Shown piece by piece: positions 36,406 through 45,098 of a stretch of 64,000 bases of DNA (positions are counted from its first letter, which is position 1; the number at the start of each line of letters is the position of its first letter). A program made the translations under genes and the position numbers. This DNA comes from Sulfurimonas sp. SAG-AH-194-I05 (lineage in GTDB: Bacteria; Campylobacterota; Campylobacteria; Campylobacterales; Sulfurimonadaceae): assembly GCF_029215955.1 (NCBI RefSeq), contig NZ_JAEMVA010000002.1:30468-94467 (forward strand), written 5' to 3'. The notes below the pieces were generated by a model, which was not told where the DNA came from, made no database searches, and was given only the letters and a program-made list of their open reading frames with translations.

Positions 36406-38070
36406 TTAAAATGCTATTGACATGTTCGATAAATATGTCTGTTTTTTATAACTAAATAAACTCACTGTTGAATTATTCTTGGTGTTTGCGTATTCTAAAT
36501 TTACTGTTATTTTATCCGTAATTTTTTTAGATAACTTGACGGATAGTATGCTATTTTTATCTTTTCGATCAAGTCCACTTAAAGCATCTTTATCTGCATA
36601 GTCATAATTAAGGTATGTATAACTTAACAAAAAGCTATAATCATTCACTAAATTTTTCAAATAAGATGCAGCTATCATAGTTGTATTTTTGTTTACATCT
36701 CTATACAGACCACCATCTTTTTTGTCCGTGCCATAGAGAACATTCAGACTTAATAAATCTTTTTTATCAATGATTTTTTTAACACCTATACCAACTTCCA
36801 TGTACGTTGCGTCACGTAATGTATCCACTACATAATTTTTTTTTTGAATTTTCAATGATGTAGAAAATAATAATGAATCAGTATAGGAAAATAAAACTTG
36901 GGGTTTCATGTCGTACTGATTTACATACGCATTAGTACCAACAAATATTTTTTGATAGCTAAGAGGAAAAGAGAGTTTATACTTTTTTTGTACATATGCC
37001 GGTCCTGATGTTAATCCTAAGAGCAAAATATTTGAAGAACCCATACCTGTGTCATAGGACTGAGAATATACTAAGGGTGTTGTCTCCCAAGAAATAGCTC
37101 GATTTTTTTCAAAAATATATTTATGATTAAAAGCTACAATTCCTTGTGCATATAAAGATGATTTTGGAGGATTTATTGTACTTTGTAATTGTAAAATCGT
37201 ACCATTTAAATTTAAAAAATCGACACTGTTACCATTTTTCACATTGTCATCATAACCCACTCCAAAAATAAAAGCACCTGAATATATATGCTGTTTTGTA
37301 GCTTTTGTAATAGCTCCTAAATAGCGATTAATATTGGATTCAACGGCTTTAGGAGGCTTTCCTTGGATCACTTCTTCAAAAAGTTTTTTTGACTCTTTAT
37401 ATTTTTTGAGTGCAAAAAGTGTTCTAGCTTTTTCTAATTTTGCTCTATTATGCACAGGAATGAGCTCGAGCACTTTTTCATAATGTATAAGTGCATTTTC
37501 ATAATCTTTCAACTCAAAAGCACATCGACCTAAATAAAAATAAACTTTTTCACGCATAGTTCCAGTAGCATTAAGTTGTTTGAGAAGTGAATAGCTTAGT
37601 ATAAATTTTCCACTATCATAATAATTCACTGCCTTTAAAAAGTCTTTCATAGTTGCTTCTTTTTTGATAACTACTTCTTCTTTCATACTTTTTACTTCAG
37701 ACAGGTCGTATACTTTAGTCGTTCGCTTTTGTAAAGTAGGTACTGTACTTTTTTCTTTTAGTAGCTTTGTATACTGTTTATTTACAATAACATTTTGAAA
37801 ATAGTGATTACTCAAAGCTAAAATTTTATTTTTTTGCTCTTGGTTTTTAATATTTTTAAGTACTAAAACTGTATATTTCTTCCCTTTTTTTTGCTCAAGC
37901 ACGGCGTCCTCTAAAACATCTTCCAGAATTTTTTGTAAAAGTTTATAACTTCTTTGTGCATTATTAGCCTTAGAAAATGTAGCAAACTGAATACTGTACA
38001 TTTGATTTTCAAGACCCGTTGAAAGACCCAATGTAACGAGTAAAAGAGATAAAAAAATAATTTTAATCAT
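36406..38070 (-). CDS. SPOR/TPR protein with C-terminal beta-barrel (Slam/DUF560-like)
   Basis: The 554-residue product has a signal peptide, an N-terminal SPOR-like segment (MYSIQFATFSKANNAQRSY, then KYTVLVLKN), TPR repeats (about 140-250), the VESNINRYLGAI link, and a C-terminal barrel of about 300 residues with a terminal phenylalanine. This order is that of surface lipoprotein assembly modifier (Slam/DUF560) outer membrane proteins, which move partner proteins to the cell surface. The following FecR protein (9 bases away) is the natural candidate client. The SPOR part, usually a septal peptidoglycan binder, is uncommon in this setting. Confidence 0.7.
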   Translation of the reverse strand: MIKIIFLSLLLVTLGLSTGLENQMYSIQFATFSKANNAQRSYKLLQKILEDVLEDAVLEQKKGKKYTVLVLKNIKNQEQKNKILALSNHYFQNVIVNKQYTKLLKEKSTVPTLQKRTTKVYDLSEVKSMKEEVVIKKEATMKDFLKAVNYYDSGKFILSYSLLKQLNATGTMREKVYFYLGRCAFELKDYENALIHYEKVLELIPVHNRAKLEKARTLFALKKYKESKKLFEEVIQGKPPKAVESNINRYLGAITKATKQHIYSGAFIFGVGYDDNVKNGNSVDFLNLNGTILQLQSTINPPKSSLYAQGIVAFNHKYIFEKNRAISWETTPLVYSQSYDTGMGSSNILLLGLTSGPAYVQKKYKLSFPLSYQKIFVGTNAYVNQYDMKPQVLFSYTDSLLFSTSLKIQKKNYVVDTLRDATYMEVGIGVKKIIDKKDLLSLNVLYGTDKKDGGLYRDVNKNTTMIAASYLKNLVNDYSFLLSYTYLNYDYADKDALSGLDRKDKNSILSVKLSKKITDKITVNLEYANTKNNSTVSLFSYKKQTYLSNMSIAF

Positions 38071-38171
38071 ACGATTCCTTATGCTATTATTTTATCTTAT
38101 AAGTATTTAACATCTTATTAAATATAAAAACTCAAAGCATTTTTTTAGAACAATAAAGATAAAATCGCAGT

Positions 38172-39236
38172 ATGATAAAAAGAGTCCCAACAAAAAAAAT
38201 ATATGTAGGCGATGTAGCCGTCGGTGGTGATGCACCTATTAGTACACAGTCTATGACATACTCAAACACTTATGATGTAGCCGCTACAGTTGAACAAATC
38301 AACCGTTTGCATTTTGCAGGATGTGATATTGTCCGTGTAGCTGTTCCAGATATGGAAGATGCACTTGCACTTAAGGCTATTAAAGAGCAAATTTCTTTGC
38401 CTTTAGTTGCTGACATTCATTACAACTATAAACTTGCACTTATTGCAGCCGAATCAGTGGACTGTATCCGTTTTAACCCTGGAAATATTGGAAATAAACA
38501 AAAAATAGCTGAAATAGTAAAAGCCTGTCAAGCACGGGATTTACCGATTCGTATAGGGGTAAATGCTGGTTCACTTGAAAAAGAATTTGAAAATAAGTAC
38601 GGTCAAACAGCAGAAGGAATGGTAGCCTCAGCGGAGTACAACATTAAATATCTTGAAGACCTCGGATTTACCGACATTAAAATTTCGCTCAAAGCAAGTG
38701 ACGTGCAAAGAACAGTAGATGCATACAGAATGTTACGCCCTAAAAATAGCTATCCTTTTCACCTTGGAGTAACAGAAGCTGGAACACTTTTTCATGCAAC
38801 TGTGAAAAGTTCTATTGGTCTAGGAACACTTTTACTTGAAGGCATTGGCGATACTATGCGTGTCTCCATTACAGGTGAGCTTGAAGAAGAAATTAACGTA
38901 GCACGTGCTATTTTAAAAGACGCAGGTGCAATGCCAGATGGTCTTAACATTATTTCTTGCCCAACATGTGGAAGAATCGAAGCCGATCTTGTTACAGCAG
39001 TGGCTGAGATAGAACGAAGAACTGCCCACATTACAGCACCACTGAATGTCTCAGTAATGGGCTGTGTAGTAAACGCAATAGGTGAAGCTGCACATGCTGA
39101 TGTAGCCATCGCTTATGGTAAGGGAAAAGGTTTAGTAATGGTAAAGGGTGAAGTAGTCGCTAACCTAGAAGAAGATGAACTCGTTGATAGATTTATTAGT
39201 GAAGTTGAAGAGATGGCTAGTAAGCAAGCGCTATAG
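38172..39236 (+). CDS. ispG: 4-hydroxy-3-methylbut-2-en-1-yl diphosphate synthase
   Basis: The 354-residue product is the iron-sulphur enzyme GcpE of the non-mevalonate isoprenoid pathway, converting MEcPP to HMBPP. The 4Fe-4S ligands are seen in CPTCGR and, 30 residues on, [11 protein letters not shown], which also holds the ligand glutamate. The N-terminal TIM barrel ([20 protein letters not shown]) is normal. ispA is also in this window, but not linked. About 100 bp separate it from the divergent SPOR/TPR gene. Confidence 0.96.
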   Translation: MIKRVPTKKIYVGDVAVGGDAPISTQSMTYSNTYDVAATVEQINRLHFAGCDIVRVAVPDMEDALALKAIKEQISLPLVADIHYNYKLALIAAESVDCIRFNPGNIGNKQKIAEIVKACQARDLPIRIGVNAGSLEKEFENKYGQTAEGMVASAEYNIKYLEDLGFTDIKISLKASDVQRTVDAYRMLRPKNSYPFHLGVTEAGTLFHATVKSSIGLGTLLLEGIGDTMRVSITGELEEEINVARAILKDAGAMPDGLNIISCPTCGRIEADLVTAVAEIERRTAHITAPLNVSVMGCVVNAIGEAAHADVAIAYGKGKGLVMVKGEVVANLEEDELVDRFISEVEEMASKQAL

Positions 39237-39255
39237 CGTAAGTAAGAAGGTATAC

Positions 39256-41175
39256 TTAATTACCTTCCTTTGTCACTTCACCTTCAACAGTAAAAATGTT
39301 TTTTTCACGTATGCTATTTGCTATTTTTACATTATCTACTTTTGTTGCTATAAGAGTTATGCCACCAACATCTGCAATGAGTTTGAGTGCATCTAAGATC
39401 TGCTTATCTTGGTTTACAAAATAGTTTTTATCTGCTTTTATGTAAAGTGGTCGTAAATCTTGTAAATATTTAAAGTCATTACTTTCTCCAATAAATTCTC
39501 CAATACCTATATCTATTTTATACGCTTGGAATAAAACTTTATATTTTTGCATTCTTTGGGGTTGCTCATGCGCTAACTTATCTGGAAATTCTAAAACTAA
39601 GGTAAAAGGCAATTTTGATGCATAGAGTGAAAAAATATTTTGCATCTCCTCGTATGTGCTTTGAAGCGTAAGATATTCATACGATAATTTCAGCGAATAT
39701 AACGTTCCTTTTACTCCGCTATGAAAAGTTTTAAAGAGCATGTTTAAAATTGTAGAATAGATACTATTGCTTAAACGTAACTGGTGCGCTGGTAGCATGA
39801 ATTGTTCATACATATATGTTTGTGTATCATCATACCTAATATTGAACTCTAAAGTAGTACAAAACACACTCTTATTTTCAATATGAAGAACCCTTGATGT
39901 TTCAAAGGCAAATTTATTTTCTTCTATTGCCTTCATTAAAACACGCTTCCATTGTTTTTGCGATAAAAGCTCATCAGTATTTTCAAGTTTTACTAGATAT
40001 TTATTATTTTGTAAATATTTAGAATGGGCTAAAGCACTATCGGCTCTGGCTAAAAGTACACCTATTTTATCTTTATAACTGTATTCACTCAAACCAATCG
40101 ACACATATGTTCTTGAAATATCAAAGGAATATTCTTTAATAATATCACCCACAAAATGTTCAATTCCATCAACTAACACTGTGCCATCAGTATATTTTAA
40201 ATCAGGAACTAAAATAAAAAATTCGCTAAAGCTTATTTTTGTAAGAACACTCCCTTTATATTGCTTCGCATAATCATTAAGAATATTTGCAATACAAAAG
40301 AGTAAGGTATTGACATCTTTTTTCCCTTTTTCTTCATTTGCATGTACAAGACCATTTAACGCAATTAAAATATTTATACCACCTTTTGAAATAGCATCTG
40401 CTTTGAGGTATTCTGGTAGTTTCTGCATAAAATATTTATGATTTTTTAGTTTTGTAATGGTATCTGTATACTCTAACTCCTTTTGTTTTTTAAGCGCTTG
40501 ATTCCCTTTTTCAAAGAGCGCCTTCGCTTTTAGAACCATAGTATTCATGCCCACTACAACATCCCTGAACTCTTTTGTAAATATATTTGTATCCACGAGA
40601 ATAAATTCATTTCTCGTTACTGCTTCGGCTTGAAACTGCACTCTTTTTAATGGTTTTAAAATCATAATTAAAAGTGCATTCACGAGAAGTAAAGCAAGTG
40701 TACCCAAAAGAGTAAAAGAGATAAAAAGGTCTTTTAAAATCGTGTACAACTGTATGTTTGCATACGAAATATCACTTTGTACATTTAAGATACCCACAGG
40801 ATTCCAACCAGACGAAACATTCGCTGAAGCCATGGGAGCTTCTCTGTTTATTGCTTCTAAAAACCATTGTGGTACATCCAAAGTATCTTGGTAGTTTTTT
40901 CTCTCATGCAATAAAGCACCATCCATATCAAGTAAGGATATTTTACTATAATGACCGCTATCAAAGTTAGCATCAATCATAATAGACATCATAGAAATAT
41001 CACCCTTAGCACTCCCTAGGGACAAGCTAAGAGAAGTAGCTGTGTTTACAGCATCTTCAAAAAGTCTTTCATTTACAGACTTACTTGCACTTTGGAAGTT
41101 CAATGCTAAGACTATTAAAAGTAAGAGTGTTAAAAATATTGAGAATAAAACTGCTATTTGCTTAAAGAGTGTCAT
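39256..41175 (-). CDS. lapD: LapD-like c-di-GMP receptor with degenerate GGDEF and EAL domains
   Basis: The 639-residue product has two membrane helices (about 5-28 and 150-175) around a periplasmic domain with SSGWNPVGILNVQS (121-134), which matches the output-domain signature of LapD. A HAMP-like segment follows, then a GGDEF domain in which the active site has become FSEFF (316-320), and an EAL domain in which EAL has become EFN (about 443-445). Both enzymes should be dead, as in LapD. The protein should bind c-di-GMP inside and hold the protease LapG outside. Its ATG overlaps the lapG stop (ATGA), with AGGA upstream. The open frame extends 13 codons further, which I rejected. Confidence 0.85.
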   Translation of the reverse strand: MTLFKQIAVLFSIFLTLLLLIVLALNFQSASKSVNERLFEDAVNTATSLSLSLGSAKGDISMMSIMIDANFDSGHYSKISLLDMDGALLHERKNYQDTLDVPQWFLEAINREAPMASANVSSGWNPVGILNVQSDISYANIQLYTILKDLFISFTLLGTLALLLVNALLIMILKPLKRVQFQAEAVTRNEFILVDTNIFTKEFRDVVVGMNTMVLKAKALFEKGNQALKKQKELEYTDTITKLKNHKYFMQKLPEYLKADAISKGGINILIALNGLVHANEEKGKKDVNTLLFCIANILNDYAKQYKGSVLTKISFSEFFILVPDLKYTDGTVLVDGIEHFVGDIIKEYSFDISRTYVSIGLSEYSYKDKIGVLLARADSALAHSKYLQNNKYLVKLENTDELLSQKQWKRVLMKAIEENKFAFETSRVLHIENKSVFCTTLEFNIRYDDTQTYMYEQFMLPAHQLRLSNSIYSTILNMLFKTFHSGVKGTLYSLKLSYEYLTLQSTYEEMQNIFSLYASKLPFTLVLEFPDKLAHEQPQRMQKYKVLFQAYKIDIGIGEFIGESNDFKYLQDLRPLYIKADKNYFVNQDKQILDALKLIADVGGITLIATKVDNVKIANSIREKNIFTVEGEVTKEGN

Positions 41176-41774
41176 ATTTTTCCTATTTTCATATGGTATC
41201 GAAGTTGATCCCATTTTTTATGAGATTTTTTCAAAGAAAGTGGGTTAAAGTTGTAAATGGGAGTTAAATCCTTTCTTTTTGAAGCTAAAAATATTTTACG
41301 GTTAAGATTATCCAGCACTAAAGGTTCTGAATGTGATGTTTTAAAGTATGTTAAGACCATATGTGTTGCTTTGTATCTCTCTGATTTTACATAGCTAAAA
41401 AAGAGTTTTTTTGTGTCTACACCTGCGTATTGAAGAGCGAAATATTTTGCGATAACATAATCTTCGCAGTCACCTTTGTCTTTCCCTAAAAATTCATTTG
41501 GTGTAGCCCAGTAGTCACTTTGATTATATACCTTTTGATCGCTTGAATAAGAAACCTTATTATAAAAATCATTCACTATTTTTAACTTTTCTATGTCTGT
41601 AAAGTTTTGAGATTTATCTAATATTTTTTGTAATTTTATAAATCTTTTTTTTGCAAATTTTTTATACTTTTTAACAATCTTATTAAAAACTATTCCCTCT
41701 ACATATGGCTTTTTCGATGCAAATATACTTGTAGATAAAACCAATACAAGAACAATTACTTTTATACTAGACAT
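41172..41774 (-). CDS. lapG: LapG-like periplasmic cysteine protease
   Basis: The 200-residue product has a signal peptide and the bacterial transglutaminase-like cysteine protease fold. The triad is seen as C103 (GDCEDYVIAKYFAL), H138 (THMVLTY) and D155 (VLDNLNRK); the 17-residue H-to-D spacing equals that of Pseudomonas LapG. LapG cuts the N-terminus of large adhesins and releases them when c-di-GMP is low. The gene overlaps lapD. No giant RTX adhesin is in this window, so the substrate is elsewhere or is one of the unknown surface proteins here. Confidence 0.9.
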   Translation of the reverse strand: MSSIKVIVLVLVLSTSIFASKKPYVEGIVFNKIVKKYKKFAKKRFIKLQKILDKSQNFTDIEKLKIVNDFYNKVSYSSDQKVYNQSDYWATPNEFLGKDKGDCEDYVIAKYFALQYAGVDTKKLFFSYVKSERYKATHMVLTYFKTSHSEPLVLDNLNRKIFLASKRKDLTPIYNFNPLSLKKSHKKWDQLRYHMKIGKI

Positions 41775-41805
41775 ACCTCAAAACCTTAAACACGCACACC
41801 ATACC

Positions 41806-42558
41806 TTATGCACGATTAGCAGTATCCATACCTTTATAAAATTCAAAATGTTTATCTGAGTTTTCTTTATACCCTGCATAGTATCTTTTTGCTATTTTAT
41901 CGATAAAAACATCACTCATTCCATTTAAAAAAGCATACCCATTATTGTCTTCATTATGATGTTTTTTATGATGTTTCATAGATAAAAGAAGTCCGATATT
42001 TTGTAAAAAAAGAACACTTTTAGACTTTGAATTATGACATAAATAGTGTGATACCTCAGCAACAGACGATAAAAAACCAACTAAAATAAAAATAGATAAT
42101 ACAACTGGATTTATTTCTAAAAAAGAAAGTAAAAATACAAATAATAAATAGAAAATTAACCAGAATTTTGGACCAGATTCATTAAAATAAATCATAAAAA
42201 GATTGTTGTCTGTATACTCTGGTTTTTTATGGTGGAGATGAAAACTTGCAATAAAGGGACCAAAAAAAGAGTTGTACCCTTCATTGTGATCCATGTATAA
42301 ATGAACGAGTCCATTTATAAAGTCTGTTATAAAATACGAAACAACTACAATAAAAGGAACCCAAATAAGACCAAATGATAAGGTTGTGGCTATATACAAG
42401 AGAACAATTTGCAAGCTAATATTTACAACAGATACAAATGTATAAATTTTTTGGTATAAATGTGAAGAATGGTAGCTACGCATAGCCTCGCTAAACGCTT
42501 CTTGCTTCTCTTTTAGGTTGTATTTTGACAATGAACTATACCTTTGTATTTTTCGCAT
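41806..42558 (-). CDS. Kua/CarF-type lipid desaturase-like membrane protein
   Basis: The 250-residue product has about four membrane helices and histidine boxes in the order of the plasmanylethanolamine desaturase family (TMEM189/CarF): GLVHLYMDHN, FHLHHKKP, and SMKHHKKHH, with a late FLNGMSDVFID. These histidines would bind two iron atoms. In animals and Myxococcus the family makes the vinyl-ether bond of plasmalogens; whether this bacterium has the ether lipids needed is unknown. It is divergent from dnaB and next to lapG, without overlap. Confidence 0.72.
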   Translation of the reverse strand: MRKIQRYSSLSKYNLKEKQEAFSEAMRSYHSSHLYQKIYTFVSVVNISLQIVLLYIATTLSFGLIWVPFIVVVSYFITDFINGLVHLYMDHNEGYNSFFGPFIASFHLHHKKPEYTDNNLFMIYFNESGPKFWLIFYLLFVFLLSFLEINPVVLSIFILVGFLSSVAEVSHYLCHNSKSKSVLFLQNIGLLLSMKHHKKHHNEDNNGYAFLNGMSDVFIDKIAKRYYAGYKENSDKHFEFYKGMDTANRA

Positions 42559-42617
42559 TATAACTTACATTTAATAGATTTATGATAAAATCACCTTACT
42601 AATTAAAAAGGTAAGCC

Positions 42618-45098
42618 TTGCAAGATAATCTTTATAACCTCGCTTTTGAACGCTCTATTTTAAGCTCTATCGTTTTTGAACCACAGCAATTTGATGACTT
42701 AAGTACCGCTCTCAACAAAGACGATTTCTATCTACCAGCACATCAAGAAATTTTTATTGCTATGACTACACTCATGCAAAAAGATGAGCCTATTGATGAA
42801 GAGTTTATTAAAAAAGAACTTATTAAAATCAAAAAATTTGACGAACAGGTTATGCTTGAAATTCTCTCAGCCAACCCTATTTCAAATACAAAAGCCTACG
42901 TAAATGAAATCAAAGACAAGTCACTTAAACGTCACCTTTTAACACTTACAACTGAAATTAAAAGAGTAACGGTGGAAGAAGAACTCCCTGCTGCTGAAGT
43001 GGTAGATATAGTTGAGAAAAAACTTTACGAAATAACGCAAGACAACCAAACAAGTGACTTTAAAGACTCCCCTCAAATGACCTACGATACCATGGAGTAC
43101 ATTAAAGAGATGAAAGCAAGAGGAAACTCTGTTTTAGTAGGAGTAGACACAGGTTTTCATGAACTCAACAAAATGACAACTGGTTTTGGTAAGGGTGACC
43201 TTGTCATAATTGCTGCACGTCCAGCAATGGGAAAATGCCTTGGATTAGGTACAAAAATAACCATGTTTAATGGTACACTTAAAAATGTTGAAGACATTAA
43301 AGTTGGAGACCAACTCATGGGAGATGATTCACTCCCAAGAAATGTACTTTCACTCGCCCGTGGACGTGAAAAAATGTTTTGGGTACGACAAAATAAGGGA
43401 ATAGATTACAGAGTAAATGAAAGCCATATCCTTTCACTTAAAAGAACTAGAAATGAAGGAAAACATAAACATGGTGATATTGTAAATATTTCTATTAAAG
43501 ACTACAACAATAAATCTAATAAATTCCATACTCATTATAAAGGCTATAAAGTAGCTATAGATTTTTTAGAACAGCATGTGGAAATTGACCCTTATTTTCT
43601 TGGAGTTTGGCTCGGTGATGGAACAAGTTCAAATGTTAGCATAGCTTCACAAGACAAAGAAATAGTTACTTACCTAGAAAGTTATGCACAAGAGCTTAAT
43701 CTTCAAGTTACAAAGTCTAAAAATCAAGAAAAATGTTCAATGTACTCTATAACTAAAGGAAATAAATGTACTTCTGGTTTCTTAGATAATTCTCTCCAAG
43801 CAAGACTTAGAAAACTCAACCTTTTAAATAACAAACATATTCCCCATTCCTTTGTACAAAATACGCAAGAAAAAAGACTCTCTTTACTTGCAGGCTTACT
43901 CGATAGTGATGGCTACTACGATACAAAACACAATGTTTTTGAAATAGTACAAAAAGATGAAAGACTGGCAAGACAAATAAAATTTTTAGCAGACTCTTTA
44001 GGTTTTAGAGTTTCTTTTAAAACAAAAAAAGCAAGAATTAAAAAAATAAACTATGAATGTGATGTATTCAGAGTAAGAATAGTTGGAGATTTAGAAAAAA
44101 TTCCAACAAAAATAAAAAGAAAACAAGCACGTCCTCTTAAAGCGAAAAGAGAAGTAAAACATACTGGGATTACAGTTGAATACGATAAAGTAGATGAGTA
44201 TTATGGCTTCACCATAGACGGAAACCACCTATTCCTTTTAGAAGATATGACCGTTACTCATAATACTTCTTTCATACTCAACACTGTAAATTCACTTATG
44301 AACCAAGGCAAGGGTGTGGCTTTTTTCTCTCTTGAAATGCCAGCTGAACAACTTATGCTTCGTCTACTTTCTATTCAAACATCTATTCCCCTTCAGCAAC
44401 TCAGACTCGGTGATATGAACGATGAACAATGGGCGGCATTACACGGGGCAATTGACAATATGAACTCTGCAAAACTTTTTGTTGATGATCAAGGAAGTAT
44501 TAATATTAACCAACTACGTTCAAAACTTAGAAAGTTAAAAAATCAACACCCTGAAATAGAAATTGCCGTGATTGATTACCTTCAAATTATGCAGGGTGTA
44601 GGAAATCAAGACAGACACTTGCAGGTTTCTGAAATTTCACGTGGACTCAAAATGCTTGCACGTGAACTTGAGATGCCCATAGTAGCACTTTCACAACTCA
44701 ACCGTGGACTTGAATCGAGAAACGATAAACGCCCAATGCTAAGTGATATTCGCGAGTCTGGTTCTATTGAGCAAGATGCCGATATTATTTTGTTTGTATA
44801 CCGCGATGATGTCTACCTTTATAAAGAAGAAAAAGAGCGTGAAAAGGCTGCAAAAGCTGAGGGCAAAGAATTTATTTCCGAGTACGTAGAAAAAGAAGAA
44901 GAAGATGCTGAAATCATTATAGGAAAACAAAGGAATGGTCCAACGGGACATGTGAAACTTGTATTTCAAAAAAAGCTCACTCGCTTCATCGATGCACCTA
45001 AATTTTCTGCGGGAGTTGAAACAGTCTATGAAAATGTAGACACAAGCTCGGCGAATATTGATGTAGGCGATGTAAATATTTCAATGCCTACACTCTAA
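42618..45098 (+). CDS. dnaB: replicative DNA helicase DnaB with an intein
   Basis: The precursor has 826 residues. Without its 343-residue intein the helicase is 483 residues, a normal length. The N-terminal primase-interacting domain (1-105) and RecA-like ATPase core are intact (LSQLNRGLESRNDKRPMLSDIRESG). The intein splits the Walker A loop between K206 and T550 (ARPAMGK | TSFIL), so the helicase cannot bind ATP until splicing occurs. A TTG start is used because AAAGG precedes it and no better start exists. The stop overlaps the comEC start (TAATG). Confidence 0.95.
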   Translation: MQDNLYNLAFERSILSSIVFEPQQFDDLSTALNKDDFYLPAHQEIFIAMTTLMQKDEPIDEEFIKKELIKIKKFDEQVMLEILSANPISNTKAYVNEIKDKSLKRHLLTLTTEIKRVTVEEELPAAEVVDIVEKKLYEITQDNQTSDFKDSPQMTYDTMEYIKEMKARGNSVLVGVDTGFHELNKMTTGFGKGDLVIIAARPAMGKCLGLGTKITMFNGTLKNVEDIKVGDQLMGDDSLPRNVLSLARGREKMFWVRQNKGIDYRVNESHILSLKRTRNEGKHKHGDIVNISIKDYNNKSNKFHTHYKGYKVAIDFLEQHVEIDPYFLGVWLGDGTSSNVSIASQDKEIVTYLESYAQELNLQVTKSKNQEKCSMYSITKGNKCTSGFLDNSLQARLRKLNLLNNKHIPHSFVQNTQEKRLSLLAGLLDSDGYYDTKHNVFEIVQKDERLARQIKFLADSLGFRVSFKTKKARIKKINYECDVFRVRIVGDLEKIPTKIKRKQARPLKAKREVKHTGITVEYDKVDEYYGFTIDGNHLFLLEDMTVTHNTSFILNTVNSLMNQGKGVAFFSLEMPAEQLMLRLLSIQTSIPLQQLRLGDMNDEQWAALHGAIDNMNSAKLFVDDQGSININQLRSKLRKLKNQHPEIEIAVIDYLQIMQGVGNQDRHLQVSEISRGLKMLARELEMPIVALSQLNRGLESRNDKRPMLSDIRESGSIEQDADIILFVYRDDVYLYKEEKEREKAAKAEGKEFISEYVEKEEEDAEIIIGKQRNGPTGHVKLVFQKKLTRFIDAPKFSAGVETVYENVDTSSANIDVGDVNISMPTL
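43236..44264 (+). mobile_element. DnaB intein with LAGLIDADG homing endonuclease
   Basis: The intein covers residues 207-549. It begins with Cys (block A, CLGLGTKI), has block B (NESHILSL), two dodecapeptide motifs LGVWLGDG (328-335) and LAGLLDSDG (424-432), and ends with block F/G, FTIDGNHLFLL…VTHN, followed by Thr as the +1 residue. Both aspartates of the nuclease motifs are present, so the endonuclease may still be active. The insertion point is the known DnaB P-loop site. A perfect GCATGTGGAAA word lies inside it at 43574-43584. Confidence 0.93.

Noticed and set aside
45040..45095. DnaB C-terminus (ANIDVGDVNIS) resembles the xIGxVxI motif of the export locus.
   Set aside because: It is in a cytoplasmic helicase with no signal peptide, and only half a unit matches; taken as chance.
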